From contig NZ_BDBQ01000082.1 of NCBI RefSeq assembly GCF_001613065.1, positions 19,850 through 83,849 of the forward strand: a stretch of DNA of 64,000 nt, in the 5' to 3' direction. The position numbers were made by a program, and so were the translations under genes. This document shows positions 25,185 to 36,500 of the stretch, in pieces; positions within the stretch are counted from its first letter, which is position 1; each line of letters starts with the position of its first letter. The notes under the pieces were generated by a model. That model did not search any database. It was not told where the DNA came from and worked only from the letters and a program-made list of their open reading frames with translations. The DNA is from Nocardia miyunensis NBRC 108239 (GTDB lineage Bacteria; Actinomycetota; Actinomycetes; Mycobacteriales; Mycobacteriaceae).

Positions 25185-25989
25185 CCGATTGCGCACCGCC
25201 GGCAGCCATCTGCTGCTGGCGGTCACGGCGCTGCTGTGCGCCTTCCCGATCTACTGGCTGTTCGCCACGGCGCTGCGGCGGCCGCAGGACATCTGGTCGC
25301 TGTCACCGATCCCGTGGCCGCTCTCGACGGCCAACTACCTCGACGCCGCCCGCCAGGTCGACGTGCTCGGCCTGATCGGGAACACGTTCTTCATCGCCGC
25401 CCTGTCGGCCGCCGGGCAGCTGCTGGTCGCGCTGCTGGCCTCGTACGCCTTCACCATGTACACCTTCCCGCTGCAACGGGTGCTGTATCTGGCGTTCGTC
25501 GGTACCTGGCTGGTGCCCTTCCAGGTCACCATGCTGCCCAACTACATCCTGCTCAATCAGCTGGGACTGCTCAACACCCTGATCGGCGTGGTCCTGCCGA
25601 CGCTGTGTTCGGCGATGGCCGTACTGCTGCTGCGTCAGCACATGGCGGCGTTCCCGAAGGAGCTGGTGGCGGCGGCCAAGATCGACGGGCGCTCGTCCTG
25701 GTCGATCCTGTGGACGGTGGTGGTGCCGAATCTGCGGCCCGCCCTGGCCGCCCTGGCGATCCTGCTGTTCATCAACGAGTGGAACGAGTACTTCTGGCCC
25801 GCGGTCGTGCTCCGCAAATCCAATGGTGTGCTGCAACTCGGATTGCGCAGCTTCCTGTCCAGCGCCGAGCGGGATCAGTGGGGCCCGATGATGGCGGTGG
25901 CCAGCCTGGCGTGCCTGCCGGTGCTGCTGCTGTATCTGGTGTTGCAGCGGCAGATCGTCAACGCGTTCGTGCGGTCCGGGTTGAAATAA
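25174..25989 (+). CDS. ABC transporter permease (MalG/UgpE type)
   Basis: A 271-residue partner permease: six hydrophobic segments beginning LLLAVTALLCAFPIYWLFAT, the MalG-type FVGTWLVPFQVTMLPNYILL stretch, and the EAA loop VAAAKIDGRSSWSILWTVVV. It completes the CUT1 importer and is the last gene of the plus-strand operon. A 14-bp-stem hairpin follows. Confidence 0.95.
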   Translation: MTIDRLRTAGSHLLLAVTALLCAFPIYWLFATALRRPQDIWSLSPIPWPLSTANYLDAARQVDVLGLIGNTFFIAALSAAGQLLVALLASYAFTMYTFPLQRVLYLAFVGTWLVPFQVTMLPNYILLNQLGLLNTLIGVVLPTLCSAMAVLLLRQHMAAFPKELVAAAKIDGRSSWSILWTVVVPNLRPALAALAILLFINEWNEYFWPAVVLRKSNGVLQLGLRSFLSSAERDQWGPMMAVASLACLPVLLLYLVLQRQIVNAFVRSGLK

Positions 25990-26005
25990 GCTTGGTAACA
26001 ACGAC

Positions 26006-26045
26006 TTCGGGGCCGGTCCAGGAGATTTCCCGGACCGGCCCCGAA
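26006..26045. terminator. Strong bidirectional hairpin terminator
   Basis: TTCGGGGCCGGTCC (26006-26019) and GGACCGGCCCCGAA (26032-26045) form a perfect 14-bp stem with a 12-nt loop, between the convergent permease (stop 25989) and the carboxylase remnant (stop 26057). Confidence 0.88.
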
Positions 26046-26056
26046 CTGTGTCGTGC

Positions 26057-26461
26057 TCAGCGCGCAGGTACCGCCGTAGTGAGCGAACCGATCAGCGCGG
26101 TGTCGTGCTCACCGGCCCGGAAGCGCGGATGATCCAGGATGTCGTGCAGGAATTCCGCGGTGGTGACGACGCCGAGGCCCGCGATCCTGGTCTCCGCCAA
26201 CGCCCGCCGCATCCGCGCGATGGCCGCGGCCCGGTCCGGCGCCCACACCACGATCTTCGCCAGCAGCGAATCATAATGCGGCGGGATCGAATACCCGGTC
26301 TCGATATGGGTGTCCACCCGCACGAACGGCCCGCCGGGCAGCACGCATTCGGCGAGAGTGCCCGGCGCGGGGGCGAATTCGCGGCCGGGATCCTCGGCGT
26401 TGATGCGGCATTCGGTCGCCACGCCAGGCACTCGCCGCGGCGGGACGGGTCTCGAGGATGG
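26057..26461 (-). pseudogene. Biotin carboxylase remnant (C-terminal subdomain only)
   Basis: From about 26431 the frame reads the last quarter of a biotin carboxylase: ECRINAEDPGREFAPAPG, then HIETGYSIPPHYDSLLAKIV, then a helical AIARMRRALAE end, matching AccC from about residue 335 onwards. The ATP-grasp and biotin-binding domains are absent. The remnant lies in the same frame as pfaD, just beyond its TGA. An ATGA-coupled start at 26465 instead reads MTILETRPAAASAW in another frame and loses similarity. This looks like a deleted and frameshifted accC-like gene that once supplied malonyl-type extender units. A very short functional product is unlikely. Confidence 0.75.
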
Positions 26462-28030
26462 TCATCGTTCCTCCAGAGGTCGAGGCACGTACCGGGTACA
26501 GCCCGCGGGCAACCGGGCCCCGGCCGCCCGCAGTTGCGCGACGCGCGTGAGATAGGCCGCGCCGTACATCAATTCGTCGGCGACATCCGCCACGTAACGA
26601 TTGCTCGGGGCCGCCAGATAACTGCCCGCCGCCCAGGTGTTGAACGCGCCCATCGCGGGGCCGCACCAGATCTGATAGTCCGCGGCACGGTCGGCCTCGC
26701 CCCGGATGCTCCACCCCGACGACAACCCGAGATACCACCGGAACACCAGGGCCATCCGATGTTTCGGGTCCTCGGCGGCGCCGGCCAACTGCGCGGGATC
26801 ACGCTCGGAGAAGAAGTCGACGCAGTCACGCCAGATCTCGTCCACCGGCCGCCGCAACACCGTCCGCTCGAGTTCCAGACGCTGGTCGGCCGGGATGTCG
26901 TCGAGTCCGTCGTGAGCCCGGTAGAACTCGTAGAGCCGCTGCGCCCGCGAGGCGAACATGGTCCCCCGGCGCAGCACCTGCACCTGCACACCGAGTTCGA
27001 ACATATCCGAGGACGGAGCCATGGTGCAGTCCGCGAATTCCGCTGTGGCCAAGAGCTTCTTGGTGTGCTCGCACTGCGCTGCCTCGCGGCAGGACTGATT
27101 CACCGATCCGGTCACCACATAGGCCGCGCCCATCGCGAAGGCCGCCGCGACCGCGTCCGGGGTGCCGATCCCTCCGGCGACACCGATCCGCACCCGCGCG
27201 GTCGCCGCCAGATCGCGGGCGATCCGGTCGCGGGCGGCGACGATCTCCGGAAACAGCACGGTCAGCGGGCGCCGGTCGGTGTGCCCGCCGGAATCCGCCT
27301 CGGCGGTGATGTCGTCCGCCATCGGGACCTGCGCTGCCAGCCGGGCCTGTTCGGCGGAGATCTCGCCGCGTTCGGTCAGCGCCGCGAGCAACCGGGCGGG
27401 AGCGGGCCGCAGGAACAATTCGGCGACCTCCACCCGAGATACCTTGGCGATCAACCGATGTCGGCATTCGATGTTGCCCTGCCGGTCCACCGCCAGTCCG
27501 GCCGCGCGGTACCGCACCACCTCGGCGGTGAGATCCATGAACGCCGATGCCTCCACACATTCCACCCCGTGTCGCAGGCAGGCGTCGACGATGGCGCGCT
27601 CCAGCGCCGGTTCGGACGGACTGTGAATCAGGTTGCAGGCGAACGGATGTCCGGACAAGATGCGGGCGAGTTCACCGAGCGCCGCGTCCACCACCGCGGG
27701 CGACACACCGGCAGCCCCGTAGGAGGCCAGATATCCCGCCCGCGACATGGCCGTCACCAGGCCGGGCGAGGCGATCCCGTTGGCCATCGCGCCCGCCGCG
27801 TAGGCGGCACGCACACCGTGCGCCGACCGAAACGCGCTGTCGCCCAGCCGCTCCGGCGGCAGCGGACCCACCGCGGTGAGGATCTCCGAGCGGGCCGCCA
27901 GCGCCTGCGAAGCGGTCACCCCGACCCGGCCCTCGTGCCGGACCACCCAGCAGGGCGCCCCGACGTCCAGCAGAATCGCCGAGATGTCCGCCTCATCATG
28001 GACGAGCGCGGGAACACCGAAGGTCGTCAT
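26462..28030 (-). CDS. pfaD: PfaD-family trans-acting enoyl reductase
   Basis: A 522-residue FMN-dependent TIM-barrel enzyme of the PfaD / nitronate-monooxygenase-like family that serves PUFA and related polyketide synthases as a trans enoyl reductase. Seen in the sequence: ANGIASPGLVTAMSRAGYL (early barrel), HPFACNLIHSPSEPALE, VRIGVAGGIGTPDAVAAAF and AAYVVTGSVNQSCREA (flavin phosphate site), then the C-terminal helical part FRWYLGLSSGWSIRGEA typical of PfaD. It lies 94 bp after the dehydratase gene in the PfaA-PfaC-PfaD order. It would give saturated positions by reducing enoyl-ACP intermediates. Confidence 0.93.
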   Translation of the reverse strand: MTTFGVPALVHDEADISAILLDVGAPCWVVRHEGRVGVTASQALAARSEILTAVGPLPPERLGDSAFRSAHGVRAAYAAGAMANGIASPGLVTAMSRAGYLASYGAAGVSPAVVDAALGELARILSGHPFACNLIHSPSEPALERAIVDACLRHGVECVEASAFMDLTAEVVRYRAAGLAVDRQGNIECRHRLIAKVSRVEVAELFLRPAPARLLAALTERGEISAEQARLAAQVPMADDITAEADSGGHTDRRPLTVLFPEIVAARDRIARDLAATARVRIGVAGGIGTPDAVAAAFAMGAAYVVTGSVNQSCREAAQCEHTKKLLATAEFADCTMAPSSDMFELGVQVQVLRRGTMFASRAQRLYEFYRAHDGLDDIPADQRLELERTVLRRPVDEIWRDCVDFFSERDPAQLAGAAEDPKHRMALVFRWYLGLSSGWSIRGEADRAADYQIWCGPAMGAFNTWAAGSYLAAPSNRYVADVADELMYGAAYLTRVAQLRAAGARLPAGCTRYVPRPLEER

Positions 28031-28124
28031 CGGAGAACCGCCCGGAGATCGAGTCGTTCACAGCGAGTCGGATCGAGGGTGTGTTGTTGTTTCGATTGCA
28101 CGACAACGGCTTTCGATAGGAGGG

Positions 28125-30542
28125 TCACGGCAGCACCGCCCGGTCGGCGAGTTCGATTGCCAGATCGATGAGTTCGTAGATGCGCAGACCCGGCTTCCAC
28201 AGCGATCCGTCCACGACCACGGTGACGGTGTGCGCGTCGCGCCGCACCTGTTTGATGTGCGCCTCCAGCTCGACGGTGCCGTCGCTGGGCAGGAACTGTC
28301 CGCGATAGCGCCAGGAGAATTCGATATCGCACGGGATGCGGAACACCGGATCGGTCATCCCGTCGGCGAATCCCGCGTCGAGCATCCACTCCTGCACCGC
28401 ATGGATCACCGATTCGACTCCGAGCGAGCCCGGAATCACCGGGTCGAGGTGGAAGTGCCGATCGAAATACCAATCGGTGCTGTCGATTTCACGCAGTGAG
28501 TGCAGGTAGCCCGCCTCGTGTTCGCCGCCGCCGTCGACCACCTCGATGCGGTCGATCAGCGCCAGCGTCCGGCGCGCGCACAGCGGTGCGGCCGGATCGG
28601 CGCGGCGGGCGGCCACGTCGATCACCCGGGCCGGTTCCCGCGGATGCTCGGCCCGCCAGCTGGGTACCGAGCGGCCCGCGTCGAGTCCGGTCTGATTGGC
28701 CAGCGCCTGGTCGCTGAAATAGCCGAACATGGTCTCGCCCGTGTAGAACGGCTCCCCCTCGACCGACAGCGTGTAATCGAAGGTCTGCAACGAGGATCCG
28801 GGCAACAATGTGGTCGACAACAGTCGCGACGACTGTTGAATCGTGCTGTCCCGCAGATCGATTCGACGCAGCACACGTGCGCTGCCGCCGAGGTTGCGCA
28901 GACTCAACGTGGTGCCCGGCTCGGTCAGCGTCGGCCCGGCGTAGTAGCCCATCAGCAGCGCCGCCTGCAAGGAGGTCTCCATGTAGACGAAGTGCGGCAT
29001 CGATTCGTTGGCGGTGTCGCCGTAGTACCAGGAATCGCCCGGCGAATCGTATTCGCTCGTGTACGAGGCGCCGTCCAGGACGCCGCGCGCGCCGTCGAAG
29101 GTGAGCACCCGATCCACCAGCAGCAGCCCGCCGGTCGGCAACCGCGTCGCGCGAACCCCGGTGTACCGCGCGAATTCCGGCCCCATCGCGATGGCTTGAT
29201 CGCCGCGCGAGAGGTGGACCATGTGGAATTCGTTGAGCAGCGATCCGGATTCCGCCGCGCCCGGCCCGACCCCGGCACCCGCGGCTTCGACCACCGTGAC
29301 CGTAACCGCCAGCACCCCGGCCGCGGTGTGTGCGACCGCGGCCACGTGCGGCCGGGGGATCAGATCGATATCACCGACCACCAGCTCGATCCGCCCCGCG
29401 CCGCCACCGTCGACACCGTCCACCGCGGCGGTCAGCGTGCTGCCCGACAGGCACAGGTGAATACCCGCGAAGATCGCGAACACCTCGGCGGCCTGGATGG
29501 CCGCCGCGCGCACATCACCCTCGAATTCGGCTGCCACCCGGCCTTTTCCGTCGCCGCCGCGCAACTCCAGCGCCTCGACCCGAGTCAGGACCAGCGGCTG
29601 TGCGGCACCGACGCGCACCGCCGACACCACGCCCGCCCGCCGATAGGCCGGGCCGAACACGTCGGTCACCTCGCCACGGGTCAGCTGTTCCAGCGCCGCG
29701 CGATCGAGTGTTGTGCGCCCGGATCGGGCGAGCGGCTTGAAGGCATCCTCCGCCGCGATTGCGGTGGCCGCCGCAGGATTCGTCGCCACCGTGGCAAGCG
29801 TGGCCGCCGCTGGGCCGGCGATACCGGTTCCGGCTGCCCCGGCAGGCTGCCGAAGGGTGCGCTGCGCGTCCGACGCCACCCGATCGAGGGTGGTGCGTCC
29901 GGATCGGGTGAACGGCTCGACGGCGGCGGCCGAATAGGCTCCGCCCTCACGAGCCCGCTCCCACAGCGCGCGTTGTACCGCGACCTGTGCGCCCAGCGCC
30001 GCCCGATGGGCAGCCACCACCCCGGCGCGGATCTCCGCCAGCACATCAGCCCCGTCGGAATACGTTGCTGACGAATCCTTCTCACCCGAACTCGCCGGAG
30101 CAGAGGAATTCGGCGCGGTCGGCCGCACTCCAGCCGAATATGTCGCGGTCGCGCTCTTCTCGACCGCAGTCACCGCGAAATGCGGCGCGCGCGATTGCAT
30201 TGCAGCGGGATACGTTGCGGCCGTGGCCTCCTCGACCTCGGTCGCCGGAGCGGCGGCGGGATGCGATGCCGATGGCGGGCCTGGCACGGGATACGTGGCG
30301 GCCGTGACCCTCTCACCCTCAGGCGCCGGGGCCGCAACGGAATACAGTGCGGCTGACTGCCCCGCAACGGGAGATGTTGTGGCCGTTGCCCTCACCTCGG
30401 CGGCCATCGGGTCAGCGGGCGGCGCGAGAGTGCGGTCGGACATCCCGGCCGGTCCCAGGCCGCTGGTTTCGGCCACCCCCGACCCGGGACGCGGCGCGCC
30501 CGTCGGGTCGAAGGCGATACCGTCGAACTCCAGAATTGTCAT
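28125..30542 (-). CDS. PfaC-like double-hotdog dehydratase lacking KS and chain-length factor
   Basis: An 805-residue protein whose ATG (30542) overlaps the megasynthase TGA. Residues 1-165 are a low-complexity Ala/Thr/Pro linker with a recurrent ATY motif (about 82, 110, 134, 160). At 212-221 and 272-281 the segment RSGRTTLDR is duplicated. The rest holds two FabA/PfaC-type hotdog domains: the first includes ESMPHFVYMETSLQAALLMG (about 510-529), the second HFHLDPVIPGSLGVESVIHA (about 697-716) with the catalytic-type His and the PGSLG turn. PfaC proteins normally carry KS-CLF-DH-DH in about 2000 residues; here only the dehydratase half is present. Confidence 0.85.
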   Translation of the reverse strand: MTILEFDGIAFDPTGAPRPGSGVAETSGLGPAGMSDRTLAPPADPMAAEVRATATTSPVAGQSAALYSVAAPAPEGERVTAATYPVPGPPSASHPAAAPATEVEEATAATYPAAMQSRAPHFAVTAVEKSATATYSAGVRPTAPNSSAPASSGEKDSSATYSDGADVLAEIRAGVVAAHRAALGAQVAVQRALWERAREGGAYSAAAVEPFTRSGRTTLDRVASDAQRTLRQPAGAAGTGIAGPAAATLATVATNPAAATAIAAEDAFKPLARSGRTTLDRAALEQLTRGEVTDVFGPAYRRAGVVSAVRVGAAQPLVLTRVEALELRGGDGKGRVAAEFEGDVRAAAIQAAEVFAIFAGIHLCLSGSTLTAAVDGVDGGGAGRIELVVGDIDLIPRPHVAAVAHTAAGVLAVTVTVVEAAGAGVGPGAAESGSLLNEFHMVHLSRGDQAIAMGPEFARYTGVRATRLPTGGLLLVDRVLTFDGARGVLDGASYTSEYDSPGDSWYYGDTANESMPHFVYMETSLQAALLMGYYAGPTLTEPGTTLSLRNLGGSARVLRRIDLRDSTIQQSSRLLSTTLLPGSSLQTFDYTLSVEGEPFYTGETMFGYFSDQALANQTGLDAGRSVPSWRAEHPREPARVIDVAARRADPAAPLCARRTLALIDRIEVVDGGGEHEAGYLHSLREIDSTDWYFDRHFHLDPVIPGSLGVESVIHAVQEWMLDAGFADGMTDPVFRIPCDIEFSWRYRGQFLPSDGTVELEAHIKQVRRDAHTVTVVVDGSLWKPGLRIYELIDLAIELADRAVLP

Positions 30543-33500
30543 TGCCACTGCCTTACCGAGGTCTGGAACTTCTCCGTCAGGTCCGGGGTGGTCACCACGG
30601 TGACGCCCGAGAACCGTTGCAGCACAGTGCCGTCCAGGTCGGTCGCGGTCGCATCGATGCAGACCTCGAACGACGACCCGCCGCGTGGATTGTCGACCAC
30701 CACCAGGAAGGGCTCGCTCACCGGCAGCCGCCGGTAGTACTCGGCCCGGCCGATTCCCAGTGGCAGGCATGCCGCGCCGACCAAACGGTGTCCCAGCACC
30801 GGCGGGCATTGCAGGATCAGATCCGCGCAGACCGGATCGTGCAATCGCCCGCCGTACGCGCCCGCGCCGACTCGCGTTGCGGGCAGGGCACATTCGAAGA
30901 CCATCGCGATGTCCGAAGCGCTGCGCACCCGGCGCAGCCCCTGTAGCGCCGGGCCGTGGAACTGCACCCCGTCCTGGTAGATCCACTCCGCAGCGGACCC
31001 GGGGCCGGCGGGCACCGTGATGCGCGGCGGTTCGCCCGGCGCGCGGGTGCACACCAGGGTGGCCCGGTAGTGCGTGGTGCGGCCGTCCAGCATGCGGACC
31101 GACACCGTGACCTGGTCGTCGGCCGTATCGGCGGGGTCCGCCACGATGTCGACCTCGTCCACCGGGCGGTCGAAGACGATGCCCTTGACGACCTCGAAAT
31201 CGTGCACATCGGTGACGGTCAGTCCGGGCAATCTGCGTTCGGTGACATTGATCAGCGCACCGAGCGCGAACGTCGCGGGCAGCACGATGTGCTCGCCGAT
31301 GCGATGCGCCGCGATCACCGGCTCATCGGTGAGCCCGGCGAGGCCGCGTCGCACCCGCGCCGGTGCGGGAGACGGCGTCGCGCTGGACAGGGCCACCGCC
31401 TCGCCCACCAGCACCACGGTGTCGGCGCGGCATGCCGGAGTGAACTGTTCGGCGAAGGCCGCGACACCGGTTTCCGGTGCCAGCAAGGGAATTCCGCGAT
31501 CCCGGAACAAGCGGCGCAGTTCGGGCGTGACCATGCCACCATCCCAGGCGCCCCAGTCGATCGCCACGGCGTGGCAATCCGGATGCCGGGTGCGCCAACT
31601 CGTCGCGAACCGGCACAGCGCCTCGTTGGCGGCCGCGTAATCGGCCTGCCCGGCATTGCCGAACAGTCCGGCGACCGAGGTGAACAGCACCAGATGTCGT
31701 GGCCGCTGCACCGCCGCGAGCGCCGCGGCCAGTCCCGCGAGCTTCGGGCGCAGCACCCGCGTCACCGATTCCGCGGTCTTGTCCGCGATCATCGAATCGG
31801 CGAGAACTCCCGCACCGTGCACGATCCCGGTCAGGGTGTCCCGCCAGGGCTCGACCGCCGCCCGGACCGCTTCGGCATCGGTGACGTCGGCCGCTGCGTA
31901 CACCGCGCGGTCGCCGAGTTCGGCCAGGGTGGAACGGATCTCGCGAACCGCGCGCACCGAGGCGCAACTCCGGTCGATCTCGCGCGGGGTCACGCCGGTA
32001 CCGGCGAGGGCCCGCACCGCGGCACTCTTGAGATCCGGATCCGCGACGCCCGCAGCCCATTCCGGCTCCGGTGCGAGTTCGGTCCGGCCCAGCAGGACGA
32101 ACCGCGCAGGACTGCGCCGGGCCAGAGCCAGCACACACAGCGCGGTGACGCCACGCGCGCCACCGGTGACCAGCAGGACATCGTCGGCCGACAGCGTCGT
32201 CGGGTCCGGAGCGCGGTCCGGATCCACCCACGTCACCGTTGACGCGGATGCGTGCCTGCTGGGCACCGGCGCGCGGCGCACCCCCGCCGCGTCGATGCCG
32301 ATCTCGGCGGTATCGGTGGCGGCGTCGAACAGTTCGGTGACCACCCGGGCCGCGGCGGAGGCCGCATCCAACCCCGGGTCGATATCGAGCGCACGGCAGA
32401 ACAGCGTGGGCTCCTCGGCCGCGACCGTCTTGACCATGCCCCCGATCCCGCCGATCAGGGCGGACACCGGATCCCGGTCGCCGCGATAGCCCAGTTCCCC
32501 GTCGAGCCGGGTCACGGTGCAGAAGGCCGCCCGCTGACCGGCCTGCCGCAGCACCCGCACCGCACGACCGGCCGCGAGGATGGCCTCGGTCAGAATATCC
32601 TGTGCCGCTCGCCATTCCGTGGCCACGCCGACGACCACCAGCACCGCGTCCACCGGATCGGCGGCCAGTGCGGCCGGATCGGTGGTGTGCCGGGCGGTCC
32701 AGCCCAGCTCACGCAGAGCGTCGGTGATCGCGGCGCAGTCGGCCCCGGTGTCGTCGCCGATCCCGAGCACCACCGCGAAAGCGTCGCTGGGATACGGGTC
32801 GACGAGGGTGTCCACCGGCGCGACGGTGATCAGATCGATGGCGTACCGCGGCGCACCGGCCGCGGCCTCAGCTTTTGGGTCCGCATCACCACCGGCGGTC
32901 TCCGCGAGCCGGGCGGCGATGAGGTCCAGGGTGCGCAAGGTCCCGAGTTGCTCGGGGCCGAGGCTGGGTAGATCCGGGAACCTCTCCTGCAATGCCCCGA
33001 TCACCTGGACGCGCTTGATGGAGTCGACACCCAGATCCGCTTCGAGATCCATTGCGGGATCGACCATCTCGACCGGATAACCCGTCTTCTCGGCGACCAG
33101 TTCCTTCAGCGCGGAACGCAATTCGTCGGCCGAGGCGGCGGAAGCCGAGGGGGCCGAAGCCGCCGCAGAAGTAGCCGAGGACGATGCGGTGAGCGCGTCG
33201 GCCACCTGGTCCAGGGTGCGCAGGGTGCCCAACTGCTCGGGGCCCAGGCTGGGCAGTTGCGGGAACCGCTCCTGCAGGGCTCCGATCACCTGCACCCGCT
33301 TGATCGAATCCACCCCCAGATCCGCCTCGAGATCCATTGCCGGATCCACCATCTCGACCGGATAACCAGTCTTGTCGGCGACGACTTCCTGCAGGGCACG
33401 GCGCAATTCGTCAGCGGTCGCGCCGGGCGCAGAAGCCGGAGCGGGGACAGGAGCCGAAGTCGCGGCGGCGGAACCGGCCAGCAGTGTCGCCACCTGATCC

Positions 33501-36500
33501 AGAGTCCGCAGGGTGCCCAACTGCTCGGGGCCCAGGCTCGGCAGATCCGGGAACCGTTCCTGCAACGTCCCGATGACCTGCACCCGCTTGATGGAATCGA
33601 CGCCGAGATCCGCTTCGAGATCCATTGCGGGATCGACCATCTCGACCGGATAGCCGGTCTTGTCGGAGACCACCTCTTGCAGCGCACGACGCAACGTCGC
33701 CACATCGACCGCAGGTGCCGCGGCACCGTTCGACGCGGCACCGTTGGAAACGGCGTTGTTCGATGCGGCATCGGCCGCAGCGGTGCCGTTGACGGTGGAA
33801 GCTGCCGGACGAGCCGGTTCCTGCACGAAGGCGGAGGGAGCCGGAACAGCCTGCGGCACCGAACTTTCCGCCACCGGCGAAGCGACCGGAGCTTGCAGCG
33901 CGGGCCGCCGCACCGGCACCGGAGCGACCCGGTGCACCGGTGCCACCTCGACACCATTCTCCAGCCCGGCCAGCTGAGCGAGCACCTCGCTGGCGCGAGA
34001 ATGACTGTCGCTGACGGCGATTCCGTGATCCTTCACCGCCTCGATGGCCCGGACGGTACCTTCGTCCAGGCCACCCTGTGCGAGTGCACCGGCCAGACTC
34101 CGTGCCAGATCCAACTGACCGTCGAGGTATTGGCGGTGGGTGTCCAGATGCTGAACCAGCGCGGTGTCCAGAGCGGTGTAGTCCGGAACGGCGGTGGCCC
34201 CGGCGTCGCGGTAGGACGGTTGGGATGACACGAAATTCTCCGGAAGGTCGGTCGAGCGGACGACGTCCGGCTCGGCGGCGATAGCTGTAATAGTCTGCGA
34301 AACAGCGTCATTCGAGGACGACACCGGCAGCGCCGCCACCGGCTGCGGCGCGGCGGCGGTCACCCGGTAGCCGTCGCCGAGGGCGGCGGCATGGGCGGCC
34401 CGGCGGGTCTCGGGCACATATTCCGGCGCGGACAGGGTCACGGTCATACCCCGCTGCTTCGGCGGCGCGGCGGGTGCGGGCGCGGCATAGCGGTTGATCC
34501 CGCGAATGTCGAAGCCCAGCACCGCGAGTCGCACGGCTGCCCGCTTCAGGGTGAGGTCGCCGTCGCCGATCGGCCCGGAGTCGGTGGCGATCGCGATCAC
34601 CTCGTCGCCGAGGGTGCGCCGGACCAGTGAGGTGAGAATCTGCTTGGGCCCGAATTCGACGAAGACGTTGCATCCCGCCGCACGCATCGCGCTCAGCGCG
34701 TCCGCGAACTCCACCGGCTTGCTGAGCTGTCCGGTGAGTATGTCCCGGTTGGCCGCGACATCGTCGCTGTATTCCGCGCCGGCGGAATTCGCGTAGACCG
34801 GAACCGCGGGCGCGCCGATCGACACCTCGGCCACCGCCGCGGCGAAGCGATCCACCGCGTGCGCCACGTACGGGGTGTGGAAGGCTCCCGAGACCGGCAG
34901 CTCCCGGGTAGCGATCTCGCGCTGCGCGGCGCGGGCGGCCACCTCGGCGATTCCGGCCGCACCACCGCCGATCACCACCTGATCGGGCGCGTTGTGGTTG
35001 CAGATCCACACATCGCCGACCCCGTCGATCAGCTCGGACACCACCTCGCGGGTGGCGCCGACCGCGGTCATGGTGCCCGCGTCCTCGCCCTCGGGCACCA
35101 CCATGGCCGCGCCACGCGCCCGCGCCAGGGCGAAATAGTCGTCGGTGGACACCGCGCCGGACGCCCACAGCGCGGTGAGCTCACCGAAGCTGTGGCCCAG
35201 CAGCCCGTCCGGCCGGAAGCCGAATTCGTTCAGTACCCGGAACTGGCCGACCGCCAGCGCACCGATCGCCGGTTGCGCGAAATCGGTGCGGCGCAACAAC
35301 TTTTCCTGCTCGGCCTGTTCGTCCTCGTCGAACGCCGGGGCCGGGAACACCACGCTCGCCAGCCGCCGCGACGCCTCGGCGAAGGCCGCGTTGGCCGCGT
35401 CGAAGGCCGCACCGACGGGCGGATTGTTCAGTGCCGCGGTCGATCCCATATCGACGTACTGGCTGCCCTGTCCGGCGAAGAGCGCACCGGCCACGCGCCG
35501 CGGCAGCGCCGCCGCGCGGAAGTGGATGCCCTCGGGATGATCCCAGGCCGTGGCGTCCGGATTGCGCAGCAGTTCCTCCGCCGCCAGATCGCGCAGGTGG
35601 TCGGCGTGCTCGTCATCGATGGCGACGAACCCGATCCGGGCGTGCGCCTCCGGAATGTCGCCGCCGTCACCGGGTTCGGTGGTGCGCATCGCTTCGGCCA
35701 GGCTCGCCACATCCGGCGCGTGCCACAGCTGGGCGCGCGGCACCCGGTGCAGCACCCGCTGCGCGGACCGATCGGCGTCGGCCTCCTCCAGAATCAGGTG
35801 AAAGTTGGTGCCGCCGAACCCCATTGCGGAGGCGGCCGCGCGACGCACCGGACGTCGCGGATCGCGAATCCACGGCCGGGTGCGAGTGTTCACATAGAAC
35901 GGCGCTGTCTCCCAATCGAAGTCGGTATTGGGCGCCTCCACGTTGATCGTGCCCGGCAGCACCTTCTGATGCAGCGCGAGCGCCAGCTTCATCACGCTGG
36001 CGGTGCCGGCCGCGCCCTTGGTGTGACCGATCTGCGATTTGACGCTGCCCAGCGCCGCGAACCGGGATTCCTCGGTCGCCTCGGTCAGCAGCCCGTTCAG
36101 CGCGGTCAGCTCGGTCCGGTCACCGACCGCGGTGCCGGTGGCGTGCGCCTCGATGAGTTCCACGTCGGCGGGCGAACATTCGGCGTCGCGGTAGGCGCGG
36201 TCCAGCGCGACCCGCTGGCCCTCGGCGCGCGGCGCGTAGATGCTCTTGGACCGCCCGTCGCTGGAGGATCCCAGGCCGCGGATCACCGCGTAGATCCGGT
36301 TCCCGTCGCGGCGCGCGTCGGCCAGCCGGCGCAGCGCGAGCATGGTGATGCCCTCACCGAGCAGGGTGCCGTTGGCCTGATCGGAGAACGGGCTGATCCG
36401 CCCGGTCGGCGAGAGCGCACCGACCTTGCTGAAGCACATGTAGATGAAGATGGTGTTCTCGGTGTCGACGCCGCCGGTGATCATCATGTCGGCGCGGCCG

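Noticed and set aside
30542..31052. Extension of the dehydratase gene upstream into the megasynthase gene
   Set aside because: The upstream part is out-of-frame shadow of the megasynthase C-terminus; the ATGA overlap at 30542 gives a proper start.
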